Source: Apostichopus japonicus (taxonomy: Eukaryota > Echinodermata > Holothuroidea > Aspidochirotida > Stichopodidae). Taken from it: 64,000 bases of DNA. The stretch covers positions 2,769,501 to 2,833,500 of the forward strand of contig NC_092569.1 in NCBI RefSeq assembly GCF_037975245.1, in the 5' to 3' direction. This document shows positions 26,401-37,997 of this stretch, piece after piece. The notes beneath the pieces are model-generated. The model made no database searches. It had not been told where the DNA came from and was given only the letters and a program-made list of their open reading frames with translations. Position 1 is the stretch's first letter; each line of letters opens with the position of its first letter. Both the position numbers and the translations under genes were made by a program.

Positions 26401-26807
26401 GTATCTGAATAGTCACAAATCCTTGTGAACCCCAACAACAGGTGAATTCACGCACCAGTGTTCATTCCAATCACTGTACTACATCAAACAGATAAAAAAA
26501 AAAAATTCCCTCCCCCTTCCCCCCCCCCCATCCCTTCCCTTCCAATCTTCCAGGCAATTTCCCATTGACAGAATAAGACGCTAGCAAGTAGGTTAGATGA
26601 CACCAGAGGCCGAGGTGCTCTCTCAACACCCCCAGCTTTGAACAGCTTAGACCAATGACAATAACCTTGGACAACAGACCTCTCGGGGCTACATCTGAAC
26701 TGTCCCAATTCATTAATACCGCAGACAAAGTCACATGTGATTCCAGACACATTGAATAGACCATTCACAGCTTCAGTAGATAACAATTTTTGTTTTCTTT
26801 ATTTTCG
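23434..26807. other. Unique AT-rich DNA with G-run tracts
   Basis: No gene is recognised. Between 24180 and 24980 the sequence is slightly richer in CpG and holds two plus-strand ORFs (24483-24740 and 24759-24977) without recognisable domains. G-runs are at 24713-24749 and about 25936-25975, and a C-run at about 26507-26546. Confidence 0.5.
24713..24749 (+). repeat. G-run tract, potential G-quadruplex
   Basis: GGGGGGTTGGGGTGGGTG and then GGAGGG and a seven-G run give at least four G-tracts with short loops, a good G-quadruplex match on the plus strand. Confidence 0.65.
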
Positions 26808-26855
26808 TCTTCTTCTTCTTCTTCTTCTTCTTCTTCTTCTTCTTCTTCTTCTTCT
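26808..26855. repeat. (TTC)n trinucleotide repeat
   Basis: About sixteen perfect TTC units. It is a pure polypyrimidine mirror repeat that could form intramolecular triplex DNA. Confidence 0.95.
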
Positions 26856-28359
26856 AATTCCCAGCGACCACTGAAGGGAAGCCTTTGCCGGAATGGAATC
26901 TAGACCGAAAACCTTAATAATCTTTCTTACCTTCTTTTTTTTTTTTCCCAATTTATTTTTCTTTTTTTTTCTCTCTCTTTTTTCCTTTCCTTTGTTAGTT
27001 ATGACAGGAGTTTTGGCATTTTGATTTAACTTGAAGGGACATGAAATGTCAATGAACTGGTGAGCATTAAATATTATTAGAGACAGACCATGTGATGTTT
27101 AAACTGGACAACATTTTTTTTGTGTCAGAACTCGACGTGGTACACCTGGCTTATTTTTGTGATTGGTCCGAAGCGGGTGCGATTTCATCAGCAAGAAGGG
27201 AACCGAGAGTGATTTCCTCCAGCTAGCCCATCGGGATGCGGGGAGAAAATACACAAAGTCATGAAGATGTAGCTTCTAAGAACATGCACAAACAGCTAGT
27301 GGGAAAAAATATTTTTAACTTTATGGTTGCATACCATATATAGCAAGTCTGCGTTCAAATGTGCATGGGCTGCTGCTCGTAAGTATCACTCTAAAACCCG
27401 TAGAGTTTTCGAAATTCTGTGGTCGGAACGTAATGTTCGCAAAAATTGAATCTAAACATATACGCCGCAAACGTACTATGCATCGCCATCAATGGTCGTT
27501 CGTAGGTGCAATTTTGATCTTTTTGCGAAACCTATCACTGTATCAAAGTCAACTATACATACCTAAGTAGGTTAACAAATAAATACATTACAAGTGTGTT
27601 TTTATTATGGGGGAGGGGGGGGGGGGGTGGTGGGGGCTTTGCCATATTCAGATATTTAACTTAAGTCACTATGGGACAATTCATTATGTGGTTATCTTCA
27701 GGAGATAAGTTTGCTATGTCCAGAGTCAGAATGAGAAACACAGGGAGTATTAATTAGGCTATCCAATTAACTACAAGCATGGTAACAGTAGTGTGCATTG
27801 GTTGTGTGACAGGTGATATCTTGTTTGGTAGAATGCAAGGCACCAAGAAAATTCACCAATATTCTTCTTGCATTATAATAATGAAATATTATTACAAAAA
27901 AATGATATTGAAGGTCCAACATTAAATCCATTTATAGTTGTGGTCATTATTATGAGAAAGACTTTTTTAAGGAAATATTTTCCCTTCAACAAAAAAGTCA
28001 CTTCGCGGACCCTTTGACGGTAAATGAAAGAACAAATCTGCATCAGCGAATTTATGTTATGATTCTTCATCCCTTACATCACCTAGCAACCAATCCTAAG
28101 ATACAGTATCACATAATGCCATATACCCGTAATGTACCCATATAACTTGATGAAAGAAAAGCCTGCCATATCAGTCTTAAGCCTCTCACGAAAAAATATA
28201 AATTGCAAAAGAGATATGAAAAGTAGACTGGCTAAAAAAAAGGGAAAAAAAGAGGGGAATAATGTATAAAGAATTCTTTGGAATTTCTTGTTTCTTAATA
28301 CTTTGAAAAAAAGGAATTCATAAATCACTTTCATCACAATGTCAACAGCTTTGTAGAAA
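26856..28359. other. Unique DNA with a strong G-run
   Basis: No gene is recognised. A small CpG-denser patch lies at about 27410-27520 within a 69-codon ORF of unknown meaning. A long G-run with short interruptions is at 27609-27637. Confidence 0.5.
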
Positions 28360-28775
28360 AATTAAAGGAACACTATGAATATAAATTAAAATTACAACCA
28401 CTGTGAATATAAAATTAAAGGGGCAACGTGACTATAAATTAAAGGAACACCATGGATATAAACTTTAAGGCGCAACATGAATATAAAATTTATGGAACAC
28501 CTGGAATATAAAATTAAAGGGGCAACATGAATATAAAATTAAAGGAACAGCATAAATATAACTTAAAGGAGCACCAAACTAAAAGTTGCACACAGTACCA
28601 TGTATGCGTCCCAATCGAGAGAATTACTGGAACAATATAAATATCAATTAAAAATTGAGTGACCTGATATTGAGAGTTAAATTAAGGAGCATGATGAATC
28701 TAAATTAGCAATCGAGTATTGGATATGTGACCTAAATGTCGAGGATTAAAGGATCACGATGAAGCTAAATTAATT
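28360..28775. repeat. 25-bp minisatellite with alternating unit types, decaying to the right
   Basis: About nine units of about 25 bp run from 28360 to 28575, each with AAAATTAAAGG and TGAATAT. Two unit types, one with GGAACACCATG and one with GGGGCAACATG, alternate over most of the clear part, giving a 50-bp dimer. From 28620 to 28775 more diverged units (GGATCACGATGAAGCTAAAT and similar) can still be seen. Confidence 0.8.
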
Positions 28776-29759
28776 TCTGACAGTAATTGCAACTTTGGGG
28801 GGAGGGGGTATGGAAAATTGCTACCAATTATACCCCATTCCCCATATCTCACCCCTCCCCAGGTCCCCCACTCCTCTCTCGCCTGTCCAAAGTGCTCGAG
28901 AAGAACTGGATGAAAATGAAGCACTAATGAAAAATGCCGACTGCGTCTATAAAAGCTCCATTAAAAAATGTGAATCAATACTTGAAAAGATAGCTACTTA
29001 TCTTGGAAACGAATAAATCCTTGGAGACGAGCCATGGTTTTCATTGTCTGGCAATCGGTAACACAATCCCTCTCTGCTATATATTCCACCTCTCCTTGAA
29101 TCATATGACTATATATAATTCAATAATTTTTTTTTTATTTTTTTTTTTTATAATATATTTCTTGGGATTCCTTCACGTGCTTATACAATTTATCAATTAT
29201 CCATGCATGCCAATTAAACATGCAATATTTACAGCTCATCTCGAATGACTTGGTGGTGACTGATATCTAAGTAAAATTTGATCGTCGCTTTTATGTAAAT
29301 CTCAGAGAGTGTGCCATGGAATTTGCTGCACCCTCAAATTTTTTTAATATACAATTAAATGTCTGTACCTGGCTGTATTTTGTTTAAAGCGTCACATTTG
29401 GTCTTAAAATGGCAAGGTTAATTTCCAAAGTATTTTGAAATGCAGAGCAAAATGCTGGCTTATACAATTACCCATGGCTGATCAGAGAAATGACAGTCTG
29501 GGCATGCTCATTAACTACCAAACTATGGATCACAATATATTTTGTCACTGTCTCGTGAAATAGCTTGGATGTCTAATGGATTTTATAAAAACAAAACATT
29601 TTCTTTTACCGTACATCTACTGATATCAAGCGAACTCTACAGAACGGTACGGTAAGGTACTTCCATTGGCACCTATGTCACCGGACTTGCAATATTTAAG
29701 TGAATGTCTTTTATACACTCAAAATTGGACTGCTTATTCAAGCGCATTTTGTCGGTCGG
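28776..29759. other. Unique AT-rich DNA
   Basis: Contains a short G-rich tract (28796-28808), a C-rich tract (28850-28868) and T-runs near 29127-29150. Short ORFs at 28795-29016 and 29003-29248 have no support as genes. Confidence 0.5.
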
Positions 29760-30175
29760 AATACAAAAGCTACTTTCGGTGTACTGAAGGTGAACAGAAG
29801 TTACGTTTGGTTATCAGAAAATATGTTCAGAAGATGTTTTGAACCACCATTAGGTGTGCGGAAGCTATTTTGAAATTACATTTGGTGTTTGGAAGGTGTT
29901 CAAAAGTTTCTTTCGATGTTCAGAACTTCATTAGATGTTCAGAAGCTGTTGAGAAGAACATTAGATGCATGTTCAGCAGGTTTTCAAAAGTTAGGTGTTC
30001 AGAAGGTGTTCAGAAGTTACTTTTGGTGTTTGACAGGTGTATCAATAGTTTCTTTCCGTGTTCAGAAGTACATTATCAGTAGATGCACCTACAGACGGTT
30101 TTCAAAAGTTATTAGGTGTTCAGAAGTTTCTTTTGGTGTTCAACAGTTAGTTTAGGTGTTTACTAGGTGATCAGA
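29760..30175. repeat. Degenerate short-unit repeat array (GGTGTTCAGAAG family)
   Basis: AGGTGTTCAGAAGTT-like words recur more than a dozen times in about 415 bp, with spacing multiples of roughly 12-15 bp and longer composite units. Variants include GGTGTTTGG, GATGTTCAGAA and GTTTTCAAAAGTT. The two overlapping ORFs (29870-30155) read through the repeat and are artefacts. Confidence 0.75.
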
Positions 30176-33100
30176 ATTACAAACAATGGCACCATCAGTT
30201 AATTCTCTAAACGAAAACGTGTACCTAACATACATCACGCATGTAAAATTATTATACTGTACCCTACATTGCAGAAATGAACAAATGTTGTAACATTCAG
30301 AGGTAACTTCTGACAGGAGTTTGATATTAATTTGAGGAGTTCATGCAGAGGTGACAGGTCAAAGGTATAAGAGTTAATTCCAATTTCCATATAAAAAACT
30401 ACAAATACTACATGTCCCCTCGAAAATAGACTTTTTTCACTTCTGTCCCCAGTATTAAAGCATGGTAGCCAGAAATTAGAAAGAAATATCCTTGTACTGC
30501 TTTTAAATCAAAAAAGTGTTTTGGCATGCTTTGATAGACCCATGCATGATCCCGAGGTGTGGGAAACAATATTCTAAAAAGCACTTAATGATTGCCGACT
30601 GGATATATGATCAGATGTCCCATCAAGCTCACAAATTTTAAACGATGCAACCTTCAAAACTCCCCAATTAGAGGTCCCATAATGAAAGGAATGCTACTGA
30701 TTAAATTGCACTGTAGATATTCTGGAAGATTTCATCACAAGAAAAAACATTACGAGAGGTCAGACAGATTTCTACTATTTCAAATGAAGATGTGGGGCTT
30801 TTAGCGGCGCGCAACGTTACGAGAGATATCGCCTGTAACAGGTTGCTTTGTGTTTTCGTTATTTTCGCGTAACTGTGCGAATGTGATGATTTGCGAGGGG
30901 GTGTTTTCAGACAGCCTTTATCCTCGCAGAAATGGAAATCAAATGATCTAGGAGAAGGAGGTTCTTAATCCTCCACATCCTCTTTCATCCTGGAAGGTTT
31001 ATCCGATCCTAATCCTTAGCAATATACTAGTATTATATGCTCCAACTAACAAACCATGGAAGTTCACCAGATTTACCATTTATTACCCACTTTCATTGAG
31101 AATGATGGAGAAAAGTTTGTGCAACTGATTTAGCCATTGACGTACGTACGTAGAGTGAAATCATATCCTGAATTTGTTATGCGACAATTAGGTTCTCCTG
31201 GCAAACTAAACCACCCTATAGGTGGCACCGTCTAAGACATGAGTCACTGTAATACAGTCAAAACAAATCACAAACCATGTCCCTGTAACATGATTCATGT
31301 TCAAAAACTGTTTCGCCATGCCTTCGACTCGAAAAGCTTCTCTCTATAAACCACGATCTTTCTGGCCTACAGTATATCATTGATACAAATGTCCTTCTAA
31401 AAACAACCTCTATAATTAGAATTTTAGGCAGGTCAGCTGGTCTATGTAGATCACTGAGGTTGAAGGTCTAACTTGGAAAAAAAAAATTGACTTATTTCTC
31501 CTTTCTTTCTTTTTATGTTTTTAGTTTAAATATTTCCTTTACATATATTTTTAATTTTAATTTTGTTCATTACTTTTTTTTTTAATATCTCTTTAAGCCG
31601 TTGACATGAACTGATGTCAGTGTTATGAAACAATGAAAACAAACTGGCCATGTCTTGGTTACGATTTCTTTCACGAAATGCTAGTATTCCATATTGATAC
31701 CACACACTATACAGTCTTTCATTCGAATCTATAGACTGCAACCAGAATCACCCATTGGCCCCAAAAGATGCATCCATTTTTTCTTTTCTTATCTTTTCTT
31801 TTCTGGAAGGGATATAATTTGTGTTAATTTTATTCAATCGAGAATTGTTTTGTTTTTTTAAACTGAACCCAAAATGAAAGAATATCAAGGGTATCATCAA
31901 AGTTGATCTATTTAAAAAAAAAAAATACCAAAAAAAAAAAAGATAAAAAAAAAAAAGAATAATGAGAAGGTAAGCAGCCATGCTTGGAAGCAAAACGATG
32001 TGATTTCCATTCAGACGAGGAATCACCTTGACATGCTTTAGTTATTCCTTCCGAGTGGAATTAAATCAACATTTAAAAGTCATCTTTGGCGGTTATCCCC
32101 GAATTGGAAATGACTGCGATGCCCCATCTATGACTTAACCCTATAAATCAGTTACTTAGACTACATCCATCCAAGTCCGAGCCATTTATACGCTTATCTG
32201 TCTTTTTCAATTTCTTCCCCCATCTTGTGCGGGGCATTGGCTGCTCTGTTCTCTACACGGGTGAAAACGTGTGCTGTTTTTTTTTTTTATTGTGGTTTTT
32301 ATGTAGCGGGGTGCATGCGTGTGTGCGATATGACGGATCGGGTTTGATTTAATGTGGCACTCGCCGCAACCCTCATCCTGAAAGATGTTTCGTTCTAACA
32401 TATCCATCGGAAAATACACCGCAATGTCAATCCATAAGCATTATTTTAATATCCGAACCACCACATTCAATGCCTTTCAAAGGTCAGCTACTAAAAACTC
32501 ACAGACAACTATGGGATGTTCTTCTTTAAAAAATAATCATTTTACCTCAGGCATTATTTCTCTAGTACTGTAAGTGTGCTGCTAAAGTGAATGATACCAA
32601 ATTTCTTTTTGGAATAAATGGCTTTAACAACCCTTGAATTAAGAAACAATAAAACGTCAATGATACAGAAATTATTCACATTGCCACCGCAAATCCTCAA
32701 AGGGCCGTTATGACAACCCTTACCATCCTGTCCAACCCCCCCCCCTCCTCCCTGCCCTTACATCTGTTTCAGATGACCTCCATTTAAACTGAATTCACAA
32801 ATTGATATTTTAATATGTCTATAAACCAATTCTTAAACATTCCACTGAAATGCTTTCCTTGCAATCAAGGTAATTTAGTATTGCCCCTAACCTTTAGTAA
32901 AATGCTAGTAGTTTGCTATCTACTACAGTCCTACAGGGTGTTCATCCTCCCAGTTGTTTGAGGACACAAAACCCACATGCAACCCATTGAGAAACTTAGT
33001 AGGGAGGGGGGTAGTATACCTGGCCCCTCCCTTTCCTACTGTCCTCTCCCCCCCCCCTCCTCCTTCAACATCTTTTAGGGCAAAAAGCACTAGGGCAACC

Positions 33101-33799
33101 AGAAATCTCAGTGAGTTAACATTCATGATAGCAAGAATGCAGTAACACAGATAGAGGGAGTCTTTACCATGACTGTCCATTTTTAATCTGCCTAGCATAT
33201 TTAGGGATAGCACAATTGGCCTTTAAGCAAAAAGTAACTAGCTTCCTATGTACAGTAAGAGTCTCAATTTCCTCTGAACAGTCGTTTTTATTTTGCTATG
33301 ATAAAGTCGCAAGAAGAGGCCTGCTAGAATTGGATTCAAACCTTCAGTGACCTCTGCATAAATACATTCTATATAACTGATCACAAAGGTATTTATAAAT
33401 GTATTTCAGCATTTCAACAGTGTGCCACTTAGAGTAATATCCAGCCCTTACTTCTTTTTACTTGGGGATCAAGGGGGTAGGGAGGGGTAGGGGAGGACTA
33501 TACATTCAGATGCAATGGTGCATTGTAAACCATGTCACAAAGGAATACTCCAATTTTCATTCATGACAACTTGATAAGTAGCAGCAGGGAGAGCTTTCAC
33601 TATACAGTACAAATTATCACCAAATCCTGAACGGTGACAGTTTTTGCAAAAAATGTCTTCGCTCAAAATTATTTCCCATATGCAAGCTACTCTTTTTTGT
33701 GCTTGCAACAAATGTACTATTAAATAGGATGGAACTAGATCTATAAAAAGCAACAAATATTTTAAGCGTGCTCAAATCCTATCAAAATATCAGGCACAC
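30176..33799. other. Unique AT-rich DNA
   Basis: No gene is recognised. A near-DR1 nuclear-receptor-like word (AGGTCAAAGGT) is at about 30356, several A/T-runs lie at 31.5-32 kb, and G/C-run tracts are at 32740-32752, 33001-33063 and 33474-33495. The tract at 33001 contains an inverted repeat (GGGAGGGG at 33002-33009, CCCCTCCC at 33024-33031). Confidence 0.5.
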
Positions 33800-34403
33800 A
33801 TGGTAGAACCATACACATACTGTAAACTATTGGACGAGCGCAATCGGTTAAGCAAGGACATTCGGGAATGTAACACGTCGTCGAACGCTCGGATGCGTGC
33901 TTTTCGTCATCTTTCCCCCACTGGGAGATTTCGTGGTCATCTCGCGTCACATGACTGTCACGAAATGACCAGAATTTCCCCCCCCCCCCCCCTTCTGGAG
34001 ACAGACACGCTCCCAGTTACGATCAGTGCAAAAAGAGAAAGTGATTTCGTCGTGTACCTCACTGATAATGCCAATGGGTCATACACTGAAGGTCACCACA
34101 CTCAAGGTAGACCATGCGTATTGTAAATATCCCCGGGACATTTCCTTTTCGGATATGCAAAACGAACTGACAAACCAACATTTACAATTGCCAAACCCTC
34201 TTGAAGAAACTAGCCAAACATTTCCAGCAAAGTGTTCCGAGAGGTTTTCATGCCGACGGGCAAACCCATATCAATGCAACCAATTCTCCCAGGAAATTCC
34301 TAAGGAACAGGGCAATCTCCCTACTAGCCTTGAATCAACTTTTGAACAGGGAAAAGAAATAATAACACAAAGAGTTCAAGTCACATCTCAAGTGTATTCT
34401 TGA
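33800..34403 (+). other. Candidate coding region or old pseudogene, two overlapping frames
   Basis: This is the best non-repeat coding candidate. A 108-codon frame (33800-34126) overlaps a 125-codon frame (34026-34403) that ends in TGA. The first part is CpG-dense (about 19 CpGs in 230 bp). The second frame from about 34156 has a mixed polar composition, with NELTNQHLQLPNPLEETSQ and FEQGKEIITQRVQVTSQVYS, unlike the low-complexity ORFs elsewhere. A possible donor (CTCAAGGTAGACC) is at about 34103. A 15-base poly-C run (33977-33991) interrupts the first frame region. No known domain is recognised. A shift between the frames could mean two exons, a pseudogene or chance. Confidence 0.22.
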
Positions 34404-35307
34404 TCACCAAGTGAGTGAAAGGAGAAGAAATATATATACTTATATAGCTTGATATTTCCCCATAAAAATCATACCCTCCATTGGGGTAACATTTATCTTC
34501 ACTTAAACACTCGAAACACAGTCAACTGGTAGTACTGATTAATAGTTTTGCTCACTAATTTTCAAATGGCCACATTAGTGACTTTGGTTTTGTGATGTCT
34601 TTTTTATTGTTGTTTCTTTTAAAAAGAAAAAAAAAAACAATTTCAAGAAATACAGTACAACTTGTTGAACAATCACCATCTCCATAGCAACCTGCAAATG
34701 GCTGGGTCTACCTGGAAGCAAGTCAGATAAACTAGGAGAAATCTGATTGATTCTATTTAAACACCAGAAACACTGAATTAGAACTTCAGGGGTTTACACT
34801 GCATATACTAGAATTGGTATTGTTTCAACTGTTTAAGAAAGCAAATTCTTGTTTTGGATGTGGGGGGGATGATGAGGGAGAGGGTGAGGGAAGGGAGGGA
34901 CAGGGGAAGGGATCAGACCGGGACGAAACAACGGTTGTTTCACCACCAACAGACTGCCGCAGTATAACTGCAAGGACTAGATATATCGCATCTAGTATTA
35001 CTTACAGCCTTTGCAAAATACAGTTCTTTCCAATGTTCCCATGATGACTTTGATTGTGTACATAAGACACCTGATTGCATACAATTTACCAGACAAGAAA
35101 GCTGTCCGTAAGCTTAAATTCAACACAGTTTATAAAAACAACACGATCTGCCGAATGTTAATGGTTCAAAGCACACTGATTTTGTATCAATTCTTTTGAG
35201 ACGACTCCAGGATGTGAAACCAACAGTTTTTTTCTCCGAGCACGAAATTAAAATTTCTCTGTCAACAATGTCAACAACAAAATAAAATCTATAACATCCC
35301 CTTCTAG
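34404..35307. other. Unique DNA with a G-rich tract
   Basis: A purine-rich tract of GGGGG, GAGGG and GGAAGGGA steps lies at 34860-34915. The 76-codon ORF running through it is compositionally biased. Nothing else is recognised. Confidence 0.5.
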
Positions 35308-35642
35308 TTGTGAAGTGTGCAATATTCCTTTGTCATTACAGTATTGTTATACTGACATTTCATGTCATACATTACTTTGTGAACTGTGAAGTGTGCAATA
35401 GTTGGGAAGTGTGCAATATTCCTTTGTCATTACAGTATTGTTATACTGACATTTCATGTCATACATTACTTTTGTGAAGTGTGCAACAGTTGTGAAGTGC
35501 AATATTTCTTTGTCGTTACAGTATTGATAAAATGACATTTCATGTCATACATTACTTTGTGAAGTGTGCAATAGTTGTGAAGTGTGCAATATTCCTTTGT
35601 CATAACAGTAATGTATTCTGACAATTCATGTCATTCATTACT
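35308..35642. repeat. ~86-94-bp tandem repeat with an internal hairpin (4 copies)
   Basis: The segment starting near GTGAAGTGTGCAATATTCC recurs at about 35311, 35405, 35491 and 35578. Each unit includes TGACATTTCATGTCAT, whose TGACAT and ATGTCA arms are inverted repeats with a TTC loop; the last unit has a changed arm (TGACAATTCATGTCAT). Unit spacing is 94, 86 and 87 bp. Confidence 0.85.
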
Positions 35643-36015
35643 TCCATAACATTGCACTTTTGGAGTGGGTGGGCGAAAATTCCCGTAAAGTTCTTCCTAA
35701 AAATGTGGCTCTTTGATTATGTTCACAAACATGATTCATGGCCATGCGCAATCAGAACTATAAAGTTCAATTAGGAAGACTTAAATGTTCATCTTATCGG
35801 TATCTTATCGGAAGCTCCTCATATCAATCATGAAATGATGACAAAACAATATTTCTGTTTGGAGAACAAGACATATTCCTAGAAATGTAAAAAACTTCAA
35901 AACGTATGTTAAACACCTCTACTTACCTTCAACATTGACATCATATCGTCACTTACTTTACTTTCTAGTGACATTTGAGATGCTTTGAATGTACTTCTTT
36001 TTTTTTTACAATTGT

Positions 36016-36047
36016 GGGGGGAGGGGGGAGGGGGGGAGGGGATGGGG
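36016..36047 (+). repeat. G-run tract directly before the 157-bp element
   Basis: GGGGGGAGGGGGGAGG-type sequence meets the G-quadruplex pattern. A similar but shorter tract precedes the second 157-bp copy at 37826-37840, so it may be part of the repeated unit. Confidence 0.7.
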
Positions 36048-36201
36048 ACAATTGGTCGTGAAATAAAGTGTTTCTGCATAAACCTACTTTTGATATCAGT
36101 TTCAAGAATAGGTTGTGGCCCTCCATTTTTAATCTTTTATACGATCTTTCGTATTCACCCTGCGGAGACACACCGGACCGGATCGAGAGGTAAACAAATT
36201 G
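36045..36201. repeat. 157-bp dispersed repeat, copy 1
   Basis: This copy matches 37841-37997 over 157 bp with one difference (AAAGTG here, AAAGCG there) and no indels. The unit contains GACAATTGGTCGTGAAAT near the left edge, an inverted repeat ATACGATCTTTCGTAT near the middle and CACCGGACCGGATCGAGAGG near the right edge. It is flanked on the left by a G-run. Terminal inverted repeats are not clear. Family unknown; a short non-autonomous element or a recent segmental copy are the main options. Confidence 0.92.
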
Positions 36202-36420
36202 TTGTCTTAAAATTAACCTGATATGGTTTCATAATATATATATTTTTTTTTTAAATCTTTTTGTGTGTGCTTTTTGTTCAACCAAATTAATCTGTTGGTG
36301 CTCTATAAATTGTAAAGTTTGTTAAAAAATTGATTAATTAATATCTTAAGAAAGTTGTGTTTCTTTTGTAAGGCAGATTTACTATTGATAACTGGTTTAT
36401 AGTAGCATATCCTACCTGTG

Positions 36421-36439
36421 TGTATATATATAAATATAC

Positions 36440-36481
<42 letters not shown>

Positions 36482-36544
36482 TATATACATTATATATATA
36501 TATATATATATATACATTATATATATATATATATATATATACAT

Positions 36545-36576
<32 letters not shown>

Positions 36577-36626
36577 CATATATACATACATACATATATA
36601 TACATACATACATATATATATACATA
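36421..36626. repeat. (TA)n microsatellite with periodic ACATTA interruptions
   Basis: TA repeats are interrupted by TACATTATATA several times at about 28-34 bp, then by TACATACATA steps. ORFs with repeated YIYIY on both strands are artefacts. Confidence 0.95.
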
Positions 36627-37269
36627 TGCAGATTCTTATATGCAAGCAACCATGAATACAAGTCTCCACCTTTGTGTTAAATTTTCCTTCGCACAAAGAT
36701 ATCGACATTTTCAAAGCGACGAAAAAAGTCAGTCCTTACTTGTGACAGGTGTCGTTTTTTACCTCCGATAAAATGTCAAAAACACTGACAACCCAGAGAA
36801 AAAAGAGAGAGATAAAAAGAAATCATAAAAAAAAAAATATAACCTTCCAAACTTTTTCCACAAGTATACTAATGGCTGCCAATTCTTATATATAAAATTC
36901 AACCTAGACCTCGAGAAGATGACCCAAGACAGAGATCCTATTTCCATACAGGTGGTCACTACAGTACGTACCGAAAAAAAGAAAAAGGAAAAAAAAAAAA
37001 CAGAAGGGAGAAAGAAAAAAAGGAAACTATGTGTGTTTGTGATAATTTTTACAACTCAAGGCCATATTTCTGCTGACCAAATTAGCTGTCGCATCTTGGG
37101 TACTGACAGAAGAAGAAGGTGACATCTTCTTCTTCTTCCTCTTCTGCATATATGTATTACAATGAAACAAATATTAACCATTCCTCCAGAAATTCCCACA
37201 TCATGAAAACTAATCTTGATACATTAGAACAGGGCCCCTGTCTTTCGGCAACAGCTCACTCTCAAAATT

Positions 37270-37680
37270 TGAGCCGTAGATTGCTTCAGGGTCTCTGACG
37301 GCGATACGAGGGGCTGCACTCCCTCTTTTCGTATCTAACCGAGTGGTCAATACTGATTTTGTTTTGTGGATGGCAGAATACACTACAATTCAGATGGGAC
37401 GTAAAAACAAAATTTCCCTGCGTATATCTACCGATGTTTAACTTTACGGTATATAGCCATTCCGAAATCCTCGAAAACCGTTCTCCGAGGATAAACGGCA
37501 AAGATTTATGCCTGGAACTGTCAATACGACAACGGTCTTCCAGAACGAACAGCGCAAATCGCCGCTTCATCCGGGAAGCGCGGTCACTTTCGTGGGGGCT
37601 CGGTCTACAGCGCCACCTATTATGATGAAAAGAGGAGGCCCACATGTCGACGGCGAACGTATACTTGAAAGGGCGCCAAA
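37270..37680. other. CpG-dense block, candidate promoter or first exon
   Basis: I count about 32 CpGs in 410 bp at about 48% GC, above random expectation, while the flanks are CpG-poor. Both strands are open: a 119-codon minus-strand frame at 37286-37645 and an 88-codon plus-strand frame at 37359-37625. Neither peptide shows a domain I recognise. It could be an unmethylated promoter region, an exon or a young element. It lies 160 bp upstream of the second 157-bp repeat. Confidence 0.28.
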
Positions 37681-37840
37681 GTTATGACAATAAATTAAGC
37701 CAAGGGACAGACTTGCAAATTGGGAAAACAGAATGCTATGCCGTTTCTTTTGCATCCAAGACAAATATTTTTTATGACCATTGCCTAATAAATGCTTGGA
37801 GGGAAAAAATACGGTTAAAATGAGGTGGGGGGAGGGGAGG

Positions 37841-37997
37841 GGGACAATTGGTCGTGAAATAAAGCGTTTCTGCATAAACCTACTTTTGATATCAGTTTCA
37901 AGAATAGGTTGTGGCCCTCCATTTTTAATCTTTTATACGATCTTTCGTATTCACCCTGCGGAGACACACCGGACCGGATCGAGAGGTAAACAAATTG
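37841..37997. repeat. 157-bp dispersed repeat, copy 2
   Basis: Same orientation as copy 1 at 36045-36201, with one substitution in 157 bp. Similarity stops sharply at the right edge after AAACAAATTG. On the left it runs into a G-rich tract of different length. The sequence between the copies is unrelated to the repeat. On the minus strand an identical short peptide frame crosses both copies, and a TCTCCGCAG acceptor-like word precedes it, but coding function is not supported. Confidence 0.92.

Noticed and set aside
36338-36680. ORFs of about 90-107 codons with repeated YIYIY on both strands
   Set aside because: They read a TA microsatellite. The same applies to ORFs across 18.7, 19.9 and 21.9 kb.
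36045-37997. LTR retrotransposon with the 157-bp copies as LTRs
   Set aside because: There are no TG...CA ends, primer-binding site, polypurine tract next to the right copy or gag/pol frames between the copies. The G-run lies left of both copies, not only inside.
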